Shown in pieces: positions 7,056-13,416 of a stretch of 13,416 nt of DNA. The number at the start of each line of letters is the position of its first letter. Positions within the stretch are counted from its first letter, which is position 1. The stretch lies in NCBI GenBank assembly GCA_003647385.1, contig QMMT01000012.1, forward strand, positions 1-13,416. Direction: 5' to 3'. A program made the translations under genes and the position numbers. A model generated the notes under the pieces. The model did no database searches. It had not been told where the DNA came from and was given only the letters and a program-made list of their open reading frames with translations. Source of the stretch: Deltaproteobacteria bacterium (GTDB lineage Bacteria; Desulfobacterota; Desulfobacteria; Desulfobacterales; Desulfobacteraceae).

Positions 7056-7532
7056 ATGCAGGATATAAATCCAATAGGAATAATACATTCACCTTATAAA
7101 TTAATTGAAGATATGCCTATTCAACCCAAAGGGGCATCGGAAGTTGCTGGGCACGTAATAGTGGATGAAAAATATATTGACGGATTGCAAGACATTGATG
7201 GCTTCAGTCATATATATCTTTTGTACAGCTTTCATAAGGCAACACGAATCGAAATGCATGTAACCCCCTTTATGGACAGGCAAACAAGGGGTGTGTTTGC
7301 TACACGTTCTCCGCTACGCCCAAATCATATTGGCATATCTATTGTTAAATTAACAAGAGTCGAAGGCAATAAGGTTTTTGTAAAGGGAATTGATATACTT
7401 GATGGAACTCCATTATTGGATATCAAGCCATATATAGAAAAATTTGATGCCGTACAAGATAGTGTTTCTGGTTGGCTGCAAGCCAGTGACGAAGAAATTA
7501 GAAAAAAACGTTCTGATAGAAGATTCGGGTAA
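7056..7532 (+). CDS. trmO: tRNA (N6-threonylcarbamoyladenosine37-N6)-methyltransferase TrmO
   Basis: This 158-residue single-domain TsaA/UPF0066 protein carries the full canonical set: PIGIIHSP at residues 6-13, GFSHIYLLYSFH at 49-60, RGVFATRSPLRPNHIG at 78-93 and DGTPLLDIKPY at 116-126. TrmO methylates t6A37 in tRNAs for ACY codons (Thr) using SAM, with a beta-barrel fold unlike common methyltransferases. The C-terminal extension present in the E. coli enzyme is largely absent, as in many short bacterial homologues. An AAAGGGA site lies about 10 bases before the ATG. It starts 18 bases after the AbiEii stop and shares its AT-rich composition, so it is probably co-transcribed with the toxin-antitoxin genes. 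It is a much better TrmO candidate than the divergent copy at 595-1095. Confidence 0.9.
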   Translation: MQDINPIGIIHSPYKLIEDMPIQPKGASEVAGHVIVDEKYIDGLQDIDGFSHIYLLYSFHKATRIEMHVTPFMDRQTRGVFATRSPLRPNHIGISIVKLTRVEGNKVFVKGIDILDGTPLLDIKPYIEKFDAVQDSVSGWLQASDEEIRKKRSDRRFG

Positions 7533-7612
7533 TATTAAGATTTGAATAAAGAACCAAGAAAATGCCAGCAAGAGCTTGAAACGCGGCAGAAAAGGCAGTC
7601 AATTAAAATAAT

Positions 7613-7634
7613 CCCCTTTTATTTAGAAAAGGAG
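7613..7634 (+). promoter_or_regulatory. Hairpin masking the ribosome binding site of the small ORF
   Basis: CCCCTTTT (7613-7620) can pair with AAAAGGAG (7627-7634) around a 6-nt ATTTAG loop, with one C-A mismatch. The right arm is the Shine-Dalgarno (AAAAGGAGG, 7627-7635) of the operon's first gene. Folding would hide the ribosome binding site, so translation could be switched by temperature, a ligand, a protein or a trans RNA. It is short and AT-rich at the loop end, so its stability is moderate. Confidence 0.5.
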
Positions 7635-7640
7635 GCCATG

Positions 7641-7859
7641 ATGATGACGGATTTGAAAGGGGTTGTTTGCGCCGTCATCTATGGCCAGGACCAGCGGACT
7701 CCGATTTCTCCCAACACCCGGCGGGCGTTATATGTAACATATGTGCCCCCTGGTATTGAGACAGAGTCAGTAACGACTCATCTGGATGCTATTAGGAAAA
7801 ATATAATCCTTTTTGCACCTGATGCAGATGTGGAGTACCAGAAGGTGCATACAGCTTGA
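7641..7859 (+). CDS. Small conserved-looking protein of unknown function, first gene of GalT-like operon
   Basis: Three tandem in-frame ATGs (7638, 7641, 7644) follow a strong AAAAGGAGG at 7627-7635; the second and third have the best spacing, and I give the second (72 residues). An in-frame TTG at 7542 would lengthen it but has no ribosome binding site. The protein reads like a compact alpha/beta domain, with hydrophobic strands in GVVCAVIYG and RALYVTYVPPG and a later helix, but I do not recognise a family. There is no signal peptide or membrane segment. Its TGA overlaps the TTG start of the GalT-like gene (TTGA at 7856-7859), so the two are translationally coupled. Coding is supported by the ribosome binding site and the overlap. 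Confidence 0.7.
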   Translation: MMTDLKGVVCAVIYGQDQRTPISPNTRRALYVTYVPPGIETESVTTHLDAIRKNIILFAPDADVEYQKVHTA

Positions 7860-8938
7860 TTGAATTTAAAAAAATTGAACTTTCTGCAACCTTTATGGAT
7901 GCTTCAGGCAGGCGGATCAGAAGGACCCAACAGGTGCGGACTGATCCTGTTACTTTAAAAAAATGCAGGATCACTCCCAGCAGAGCGCTTGAAAATGAAC
8001 GGGGCACAGAAATGCTTTACCATCCGCCGGAAAAGGATCTGGATGAAAGAAAATGTCCGTTCTGTCCTGGAAACCTTGAATCCATGACCCCTTGCCTCAT
8101 GCCGGAAATCAGTGAAAAAAAAAGAATGTCCCATAATGATTCAATCCTTTTCCCCAATCTTTTTCCATACACGGAATGGTCGGCAGTATCCTTGTTTGAC
8201 AATGCCCACCATGTTGAAATCGGCAATGCAGGTCTGGATTCCTACCGGGACAGCTTTATCAATTGCTCTCAATATCTTGTACAGGTTAAAAAAAATGATC
8301 CTGCAGCAATTTACATGTCAATCACCCAGAACCATCTGCCCGGTGCCGGGGGATCACTGGTTCATCCCCACCTCCAGGTGCATGCGACAAAACAGATATC
8401 AGACAATCACAGGGTTCTTGAACAAAGGGCACAAGCATATGAAGCCCGGTTTGGCCAGTGTATCCTGTCGGATCTGCTCATGGCTGAAAAAAAGAGAAAA
8501 AAAAGATATATCGGCAGCACAGGCTCATGGGAATGGATCGCCGCGTTTGCCCCTTCCGGTTTTTACGAGATATGGGGAATTGCACAAAACGCATCATCCC
8601 TTCTGATACCGGAGAAAACACAAACCTGGAAGGATCTTGCCAAAGGCGTTCTGAACACCCAGAAATTTTATAAGAGCCTGAACCGGAACTCCTATAATCT
8701 TGCCATGCTGTCTGTTGAAGACGGGAAAAACTTCCCATGCCTGAAGGTTTCTCTGACTGCAAGACCCAGCTATGCCCCATGGGTGCGGAGCGATTTTACC
8801 GGTTTTGAGATTGCTTCCGGTGAGATGGCCACGTTCACGCTTCCTGAGTCTGTGGCAGACGGGGCCAGAGAATTCTGCCATGATCCAGGAGATATTCCTG
8901 AAACAAACCTAAAGGGGGAAAAAGGAGAAAAATCATGA
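7856..8938 (+). CDS. GalT/HIT-superfamily nucleotidyltransferase
   Basis: This 360-residue protein, read from a TTG with a GAAGG site 10 bases upstream, resembles galactose-1-phosphate uridylyltransferase and is close in length to it (about 350). CPFCPGN at residues 67-73 gives C67 and C70; an HH at 118-119 and H170 complete the GalT-type zinc ligands. HPHLQ at 170-174 is the active-site motif, with H172 as the probable nucleophile that forms a nucleotidyl-enzyme intermediate. GAGGSLV before it fits the family glycine-rich strand. The enzyme would move a nucleoside monophosphate between a sugar phosphate and a nucleotide, but the sugar and the base cannot be read from sequence; an ADP-glucose phosphorylase-like role is possible. 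No galK or galE is nearby, which argues against the Leloir pathway. Its stop overlaps the next start (ATGA). Confidence 0.8.
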   Translation: MIEFKKIELSATFMDASGRRIRRTQQVRTDPVTLKKCRITPSRALENERGTEMLYHPPEKDLDERKCPFCPGNLESMTPCLMPEISEKKRMSHNDSILFPNLFPYTEWSAVSLFDNAHHVEIGNAGLDSYRDSFINCSQYLVQVKKNDPAAIYMSITQNHLPGAGGSLVHPHLQVHATKQISDNHRVLEQRAQAYEARFGQCILSDLLMAEKKRKKRYIGSTGSWEWIAAFAPSGFYEIWGIAQNASSLLIPEKTQTWKDLAKGVLNTQKFYKSLNRNSYNLAMLSVEDGKNFPCLKVSLTARPSYAPWVRSDFTGFEIASGEMATFTLPESVADGAREFCHDPGDIPETNLKGEKGEKS

Positions 8939-10122
8939 TATCAGCAAAACCTTATCCGATGGTGACGATTTTTAGAGGAATGGCTGATTTTAATGTGGAT
9001 GGGATGGCCATTCCATATCCGGAATTTGTTCCCCGGCTTTATAACCTATGCAACCGGCTTGGGTTCAGGAAAGGGCTAATTATGCCGTCAAGAGCTTTTT
9101 GCTCCGACGAAAACCAGGGACTTCCAATCATTCTTCTGACAAAGCATTTTGGAATATTTCCGTTCAATCATGGCCGCGTCGGCGGCATCATGTCCATTGA
9201 CAGGCATGCGCCCCATGCCAATCACGGGGAAGATTCGGTCATTGTACAGGCAAGTCATGTGGGGTACGACCCTAAGACAGGGGTTTACGGAACCTACCAG
9301 AGAGCCCGGATGCTTGAAAAAACCATATCGGTTTCCTGCGGAAAGCTGTCCCATGTCATTACACCGTACTTGGAACAGTATCATTTTGCCCGGAACCGGA
9401 TTTTCCTGTCCCGATCAGAATCCGGCACCTTCCTGATCACGGCAAAGAATTCCTTTATTGATTTCTTTACACACCCAGTAAAGAATGGCCTGGTGTTACG
9501 ATTGCAGAATATTGCGAAAATTGATGAGGAAGGATGTGCCAGGCCGGTTGGAGCCATTAGCACAATGCAGTCCTTTGAGGTATCTCAGGAGTTCAAAAAA
9601 CAAATGGATCTTGCCGGATATGAATGGAAATCTGGTAATGGAGAATGCATCGGAAATTATTTAACTGATGACCTCTTCTTTTTCCGAGAGGATTTTCATG
9701 AAACCGATGACAGCATATTCCTTGAAAGAAATATCATTGATTTCATGCCGCGGATAGTGACATCCCCCAATCCACTTCTCCAGGCTGCAAAAATTAATAT
9801 ACAACACGAGTTTGCAAGGGCCGTGGAATCCATTCGAAGGGGCAAGGAATATAACGGTAAAAATCTTCTTTATATTGCAGGCCTTAATATTGATATATCA
9901 GAATATGATGGTTTTCCTCCCACCACTTATTTTGTGCCCTGGGCCGCGCATATCCAGCTTCGGAGCAACCCACGTGGTGATTTCAGGCTTCCGGTGGAAC
10001 AGGAGGCCCTGTATAACATGCTGATGTCAGAGAACATTAAAAATCCGGATGAAACCAATCTGAAGGAAGAAATCACTCGGATGCTGAAATCACCGCGCTT
10101 TGATATTCGGTCACCAAAATAA
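8935..10122 (+). CDS. LCIB-like (theta-type) carbonic anhydrase fold protein
   Basis: This is a 395-residue protein whose ATG overlaps the GalT-like stop, with AAAGGAG upstream. Its middle third resembles the LCIB/LCIC carbonic anhydrase domain known from algae and also present in bacteria. The matching pieces are FCSDENQG with C56, then a glycine-rich FNHGRVGG near 77-84, HAPH at 91-94, ASHVGYD with H108, and SVSCGKL with C135. That order (Cys, His, Cys) is the zinc ligand set of LCIB proteins, and D58 and R81 could be the accessory acid and arginine. The C-terminal 180 residues hold a segment I do not recognise. If active it would hydrate CO2, yet its partner is a nucleotidyltransferase, so another reaction on the same fold is possible. 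The fold call is from recalled motifs and needs a profile search. Confidence 0.6.
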   Translation: MISAKPYPMVTIFRGMADFNVDGMAIPYPEFVPRLYNLCNRLGFRKGLIMPSRAFCSDENQGLPIILLTKHFGIFPFNHGRVGGIMSIDRHAPHANHGEDSVIVQASHVGYDPKTGVYGTYQRARMLEKTISVSCGKLSHVITPYLEQYHFARNRIFLSRSESGTFLITAKNSFIDFFTHPVKNGLVLRLQNIAKIDEEGCARPVGAISTMQSFEVSQEFKKQMDLAGYEWKSGNGECIGNYLTDDLFFFREDFHETDDSIFLERNIIDFMPRIVTSPNPLLQAAKINIQHEFARAVESIRRGKEYNGKNLLYIAGLNIDISEYDGFPPTTYFVPWAAHIQLRSNPRGDFRLPVEQEALYNMLMSENIKNPDETNLKEEITRMLKSPRFDIRSPK

Positions 10123-10244
10123 TCCGGTAATGGGAATAGCATCTTTTGATCCGACCATGAAGTTTAGGGACATTTCCTTGTGGCTATGATATAAGTCAGA
10201 AGGTTGTTACTGCCTTAAAACCAAGAAAAAATTTAGGATATTAT

Positions 10245-11573
10245 ATGTCATTTGATGAATTCGGCCTCCGGGCTGAACTGCTTAAAGCTGTGAAATTCAA
10301 GGGGTATACCGCCCCAACCCCCATCCAGGCCAGGGTCATTCCTGTGATACTTGAAGGCCGGGATGTCTTTGCCCGGGCTCAGACAGGAACAGGGAAAACA
10401 GATGCTTTTGCTCTTCCCCTGGTTGAGATGCTTAGCCGGGAAAAGGCGAAAAAAAGACACCCCAGGGCTCTTATTTTAGCACCGACCCGGGAACTTGCCC
10501 TTCAGGTAGGAGAGAGTTTCAAGGCCTATGGAAGAAGGGTGTCCATCCGGTGCACCGTGGTTTACGGCGGGGTGAACATCGGTCCCCAGGTCGACAGGCT
10601 CAGGCGGGGGATTGATATCCTTGTGGCCACACCAGGACGGCTTCTGGATCTTGCCGAACATAGGGGCCTGAATCTTGGCCAGATAAAATTTCTGGTCTTT
10701 GACGAGGCCGACCGGATGCTGGACCTGGGATTCAAAAATGAGATCAACCAGGTCCTTTACCTGACCCCGGAAGACCGCAGGACCATGCTCTTTTCTGCCA
10801 CCTACACCCAGGAGATTCGGAATCTTGCCAAACGCATGCTGTATAACCCGGAATATATTGAGGTGGCTCCCCAAAAAAAGACTGCTGATGACATTGACCA
10901 GAGAATACACCTGGTGGAGCAGACAAATAAGCGGGCCCTGCTCATCCATTTGATCAATAGGGAGGCCTGGACTCAGGCCCTGGTCTTTGTCCGCACCAAA
11001 CACGGGGCAAACAAACTAACGGCAAAGCTGGCGGCAAATGGGATCGCTGCCTCTGCCCTTCACGGCAATAAGAGTCAGTCCTTTAGAACACGGACCCTTA
11101 AAGAGTTCAAAAACGGGGAAATCCGTATCCTTGTGGCAACGGATGTGGCTGCCAGGGGGCTGGATATCATGAACCTGCCCTATGTGGTCAATTATGATAT
11201 GCCAGGAGCGCCCGAGGATTATATCCACCGCATCGGCCGTACCGGCCGGGCAGGAGTCCACGGCATCGCCATCTCTCTGGTCAGCCACAATGAAAAACCC
11301 CTGCTTGGCGCCATTGAAAAACTGCTGAAGCAGAAGATCCCAAAGGAAGAAGTTGGCGGTTATACCCAGGGAGGTGTTGTTCCGGATTTTGTTCTGCTGC
11401 GACCCAATGATGCTGCCAGTGAAAGAAAGGCAGACAAGAAGATAAAAGAGATTGTCAATAAGCACAAGGCGTCAAAAAAGAAAGAAAAACCCAGGGGCCG
11501 GAAAACTAAATCAAAATCCAGGGCCGGAAACCGGAAATCCTCTAAAAGAAACAGTTCCTGGGGAAAAAGATAG
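10245..11573 (+). CDS. rhlE: RhlE-type DEAD-box ATP-dependent RNA helicase
   Basis: This 442-residue protein has all DEAD-box motifs in order: Q motif in TPIQ near residue 25, AQTGTGKT at 45-52, PTRELA at 80-85, TPGR at 129-132, DEAD at 153-156, SAT at 184-186, ARGLDI at 303-308 and HRIGRTGR at 328-335. The opening MSFDEFGL is typical of the RhlE group. The tail after about residue 400 is rich in Lys, Arg and Ser and should bind RNA. Such helicases unwind short RNA duplexes in ribosome assembly and mRNA decay. A TTTAGGAT site lies 6 bases before the ATG. The gene stands 122 bases from the operon upstream, so it likely has its own promoter, though I see no consensus one. It is the GC-richest gene in the window. 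Confidence 0.93.
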   Translation: MSFDEFGLRAELLKAVKFKGYTAPTPIQARVIPVILEGRDVFARAQTGTGKTDAFALPLVEMLSREKAKKRHPRALILAPTRELALQVGESFKAYGRRVSIRCTVVYGGVNIGPQVDRLRRGIDILVATPGRLLDLAEHRGLNLGQIKFLVFDEADRMLDLGFKNEINQVLYLTPEDRRTMLFSATYTQEIRNLAKRMLYNPEYIEVAPQKKTADDIDQRIHLVEQTNKRALLIHLINREAWTQALVFVRTKHGANKLTAKLAANGIAASALHGNKSQSFRTRTLKEFKNGEIRILVATDVAARGLDIMNLPYVVNYDMPGAPEDYIHRIGRTGRAGVHGIAISLVSHNEKPLLGAIEKLLKQKIPKEEVGGYTQGGVVPDFVLLRPNDAASERKADKKIKEIVNKHKASKKKEKPRGRKTKSKSRAGNRKSSKRNSSWGKR

Positions 11574-11649
11574 GGGCCGGAGATGAGGTTGTATGGGATG
11601 AAATATTTGCCTATGAATCCAGGGATTAACATAGGGATGAATACCAGAG
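11574..11649. other. Short spacer after RhlE-type helicase
   Basis: No hairpin followed by a T-run, promoter or RNA gene is evident between the helicase stop and the short ORF at 11650. Read-through from the helicase gene into the following genes is possible. Confidence 0.4.
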
Positions 11650-11775
11650 ATGTTCAATAAAGAAGAAAAGGCGTGCATCAAGCAGGCCATCATCGAAAAG
11701 ATTGATACCTTAAAAAAGCAGATGTTCATGGTTCTACTTCAAATAAATAAAGTTAAAAAAAATGCCTGTTATTGA
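11650..11775 (+). pseudogene. Short ORF, possible remnant of a small regulator gene
   Basis: An ATG at 11650 opens a 41-residue frame whose first 25 residues (beginning MFNKEEKACIKQ and rich in Lys, Glu and Ile) look like a real helical N-terminus. The rest (FMVLLQINKVKKNACY) looks like random translation. The N-terminus loosely resembles the start of TraR/DksA-type helical proteins, but this is only an impression. It overlaps the first codons of the recQ gene in another frame. It could be a truncated gene left when the recQ segment arrived, or a chance ORF. An AGGG about 13 bases upstream is a poor ribosome binding site. Confidence 0.3.
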
Positions 11776-13416
11776 TGATACCTTAAAGCATACATTCGGA
11801 TTTGATGAATTTAAACTCGGTCAACGTCAAGTTATAGAAATTATCATAGCCGGTAAATCCGCAGCATCAATCTTCCCCACAGGTGCCGGAAAATCTCTTT
11901 GTTATCAGTTACCTGCGGTTCTTGAGCAAGGGATGACACTAGTCGTCTCCCCGCTTTTATCCTTGATGAAAAATCAAATTGATTTTTTAAAATCGAAAAA
12001 CATCTCTGCGGCAAAACTTGACTCCGGGATGAGCGCCGAAGATTACCGAAGTACGCTTGAAGCCGCTCGGTTGGGACAATTGAAGATATTGATGATTGCT
12101 GTAGAGCGATTTAAAAACGAAAGATTCAGAACCCAGCTCAGGCAGATGAATGTATCCTTACTTGTCGTTGACGAAGCCCATTGCATATCAGAATGGGGCC
12201 ATAATTTCAGACCGGATTATCTGAAAATCCCATTGTATCAGAAAGAATTCAGGATTAAAAAAGTATTATTGCTTACAGCCACAGCAACGCCAAAAGTTAT
12301 TGGTGACATGTGTGCAAAGTTTGCCATTAATCGGGAAAATGTGGTTCAAACAGGATTTTACAGGAAAAATTTATTTCTCCGCATACGCCCTGTGCCTGAA
12401 GAAAAAAAAGACGCACTGCTTCGGGAGGTATTGGCAGAAAAACCGGACGGCCCGACAATTGTATATGTTACTCTACAGAAGACAGCCGATCGGATCACTC
12501 GGATGCTGAAGAAAAATGGACTGGATGCGGATGCCTATCATGCGGGAATGAAAAATGAGCATCGGGAAGCTGTTCAGAATCGTTTTATGGCTGGAAAGGT
12601 TGCCACCGTAGTCGCCACTATCGCCTTTGGGATGGGAATTGATAAGGAAAATATTCGAAAAGTGATCCATTATGACCTGCCAAAATCTATAGAGAGTTAC
12701 AGTCAGGAAATCGGCAGAGCCGGCAGGGATGGAAGTCCCTCTCTCTGTTGTCTTTTTGGTAATAAAAATGGCATACCGATATTGGAAAATTTTGCTTATG
12801 GTGATACGCCTGCTCTTGATAGCATCCACAAAGTGCTGGAGAATATCTGTCAATCTAAAGGAAACCTATTTGAGGTTCGTGTATACACTTTGAGCAGGAA
12901 GGCGGACATCAGGCTGCTGCCTTTAAAAACCCTGCTGGTTTACCTGGAGATGGCAAACATCATTTCCCCCAAATATACTTATTTTGAAAACTATGCTTTC
13001 AAGTATTTGATGCCAGCCGAAAACATCATTAAGAAATTTAAAGGTGAAAAGACACAATTTGTCAAAACCATCTTGGACAATTCCACGACCGCCAAAACAT
13101 GGACCAAAGTAAATATAGATAATATTGTTGCTGAGTCAGGCTTTGACCGTCAGCGGGTGTTGACGGCTCTGGAATACTTCCATGAAAAAGTGTGGATTGA
13201 CCTTCAACCAAAATCTGCGGTGGAAGTTTTTGAGATACTCAATCCTGAATTTGATATAGACTCAACTGCCCAGGATCTTGCGAACCTGTTTGTTGAAAAA
13301 GAAAAAAAAGATGTAGCACGCCTCCATGCCATGATTGAGCTTTTTGAAAAAAATCAGTGCCTGCCAAAAAGTTTGTCCGCTTATTTTGGGGAACAATTAG
13401 ATGCAGATTGCAAAAG
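11762..13416 (+). CDS. recQ: RecQ-family ATP-dependent DNA helicase, 3' end outside window
   Basis: The frame opens at ATG 11762 and is uninterrupted to the window end, giving 551 residues so far. In-frame TAA at 11744-11746 and the FGFDEFKLGQRQ opening at residues 12-23 fix the start, although no Shine-Dalgarno is present. Motifs follow in RecQ order: FPTGAGKSLCYQLP (Walker A, K44), SPLLSLMKNQ, VVDEAHCISEWGHNFRPDY (DEAH at 137-140 plus the aromatic-rich loop specific to RecQ), TATAT, GMGID, and the QEIGRAGRDG motif VI. The protein is a 3'-5' DNA helicase acting in recombination and repair. The last visible Cys of DADC is where the RecQ zinc-binding cysteines usually start, so the zinc, winged-helix and possible HRDC domains lie beyond the window. 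There is no visible frameshift. Confidence 0.92.
   Translation, partial: MPVIDDTLKHTFGFDEFKLGQRQVIEIIIAGKSAASIFPTGAGKSLCYQLPAVLEQGMTLVVSPLLSLMKNQIDFLKSKNISAAKLDSGMSAEDYRSTLEAARLGQLKILMIAVERFKNERFRTQLRQMNVSLLVVDEAHCISEWGHNFRPDYLKIPLYQKEFRIKKVLLLTATATPKVIGDMCAKFAINRENVVQTGFYRKNLFLRIRPVPEEKKDALLREVLAEKPDGPTIVYVTLQKTADRITRMLKKNGLDADAYHAGMKNEHREAVQNRFMAGKVATVVATIAFGMGIDKENIRKVIHYDLPKSIESYSQEIGRAGRDGSPSLCCLFGNKNGIPILENFAYGDTPALDSIHKVLENICQSKGNLFEVRVYTLSRKADIRLLPLKTLLVYLEMANIISPKYTYFENYAFKYLMPAENIIKKFKGEKTQFVKTILDNSTTAKTWTKVNIDNIVAESGFDRQRVLTALEYFHEKVWIDLQPKSAVEVFEILNPEFDIDSTAQDLANLFVEKEKKDVARLHAMIELFEKNQCLPKSLSAYFGEQLDADCK

Noticed and set aside
7542..7637. TTG at 7542 as the start of the small protein
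   Set aside because: No ribosome binding site precedes it, while AAAAGGAGG stands directly before the ATG cluster at 7638-7646.
8480..8510. A-rich runs inside the GalT-like gene as a possible programmed frameshift
   Set aside because: The reading frame stays intact and family-like on both sides, with no alternative frame of interest after it.
8112..8606. 164-codon + strand ORF in another frame of the GalT-like gene
   Set aside because: It overlaps the frame that carries the conserved CPFC and HPHLQ motifs and has no family signature of its own.
10123..10244. Promoter for the RhlE-type helicase in the 122-base gap
   Set aside because: TATGAT at about 10184-10189 has no convincing -35 partner, so I do not list it as a feature.
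10476..11003. Long minus-strand ORF (175 codons) opposite the RhlE-type helicase
   Set aside because: It is fully antisense to a gene with every DEAD-box motif, has no recognisable domain and no ribosome binding site. It is a shadow of GC-rich third positions.

Overview
The window looks like a chromosome segment from an anaerobic, sulfate-reducer-like member of the Desulfobacterota (old Deltaproteobacteria, perhaps Desulfobacteraceae). This is inferred from gene content and style: a UPF0282 metallo-hydrolase shared mainly with archaea and anaerobes, an LCIB-like carbonic-anhydrase fold protein, moderate GC, frequent TTG starts and short ATGA/TTGA overlaps. No marker gene fixes the taxon. All recognised genes are on the + strand, and no tRNA, rRNA, CRISPR array, insertion sequence or integrase is visible.

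Layout. (1) 1-1095: the 3' part of a UPF0282 MBL-fold protein, overlapped by a zinc-ribbon protein with a degenerate TrmO/TsaA domain. (2) 1248-5067: a three-gene cassette of a DUF885 metallopeptidase-like protein, a circularly permuted-type ATP-grasp ligase and a class I SAM methyltransferase. The last two overlap by 4 nt. (3) 5068-7532: a more AT-rich island with a type IV toxin-antitoxin pair of the AbiE type (AbiEi antitoxin, AbiEii nucleotidyltransferase toxin), followed 18 nt later by a canonical TrmO tRNA methyltransferase. The antitoxin has a near-consensus promoter so close to its ATG that the mRNA should be leaderless. (4) 7533-10122: a tightly coupled operon of a small unknown protein, a GalT/HIT-like nucleotidyltransferase and an LCIB-like protein. 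Its strong Shine-Dalgarno lies inside a predicted hairpin. (5) 10245-13416: an RhlE-type DEAD-box RNA helicase, a very short ORF that may be a gene remnant, and a RecQ-family DNA helicase cut by the window end.

How the genes may work together. The peptidase/ATP-grasp/methyltransferase set has the chemistry of a small peptide-like metabolite pathway (ligation, methylation, hydrolysis), but I cannot name a product. The AbiE pair plus TrmO links a tRNA-directed type of toxin with a tRNA-modifying enzyme in one AT-rich block. The small-ORF/GalT-like/LCIB-like operon pairs a nucleotide-sugar-type transferase with a Cys-His-Cys zinc protein, and I know of no described pathway for that pair. These three modules are the best candidates for undescribed biology here.
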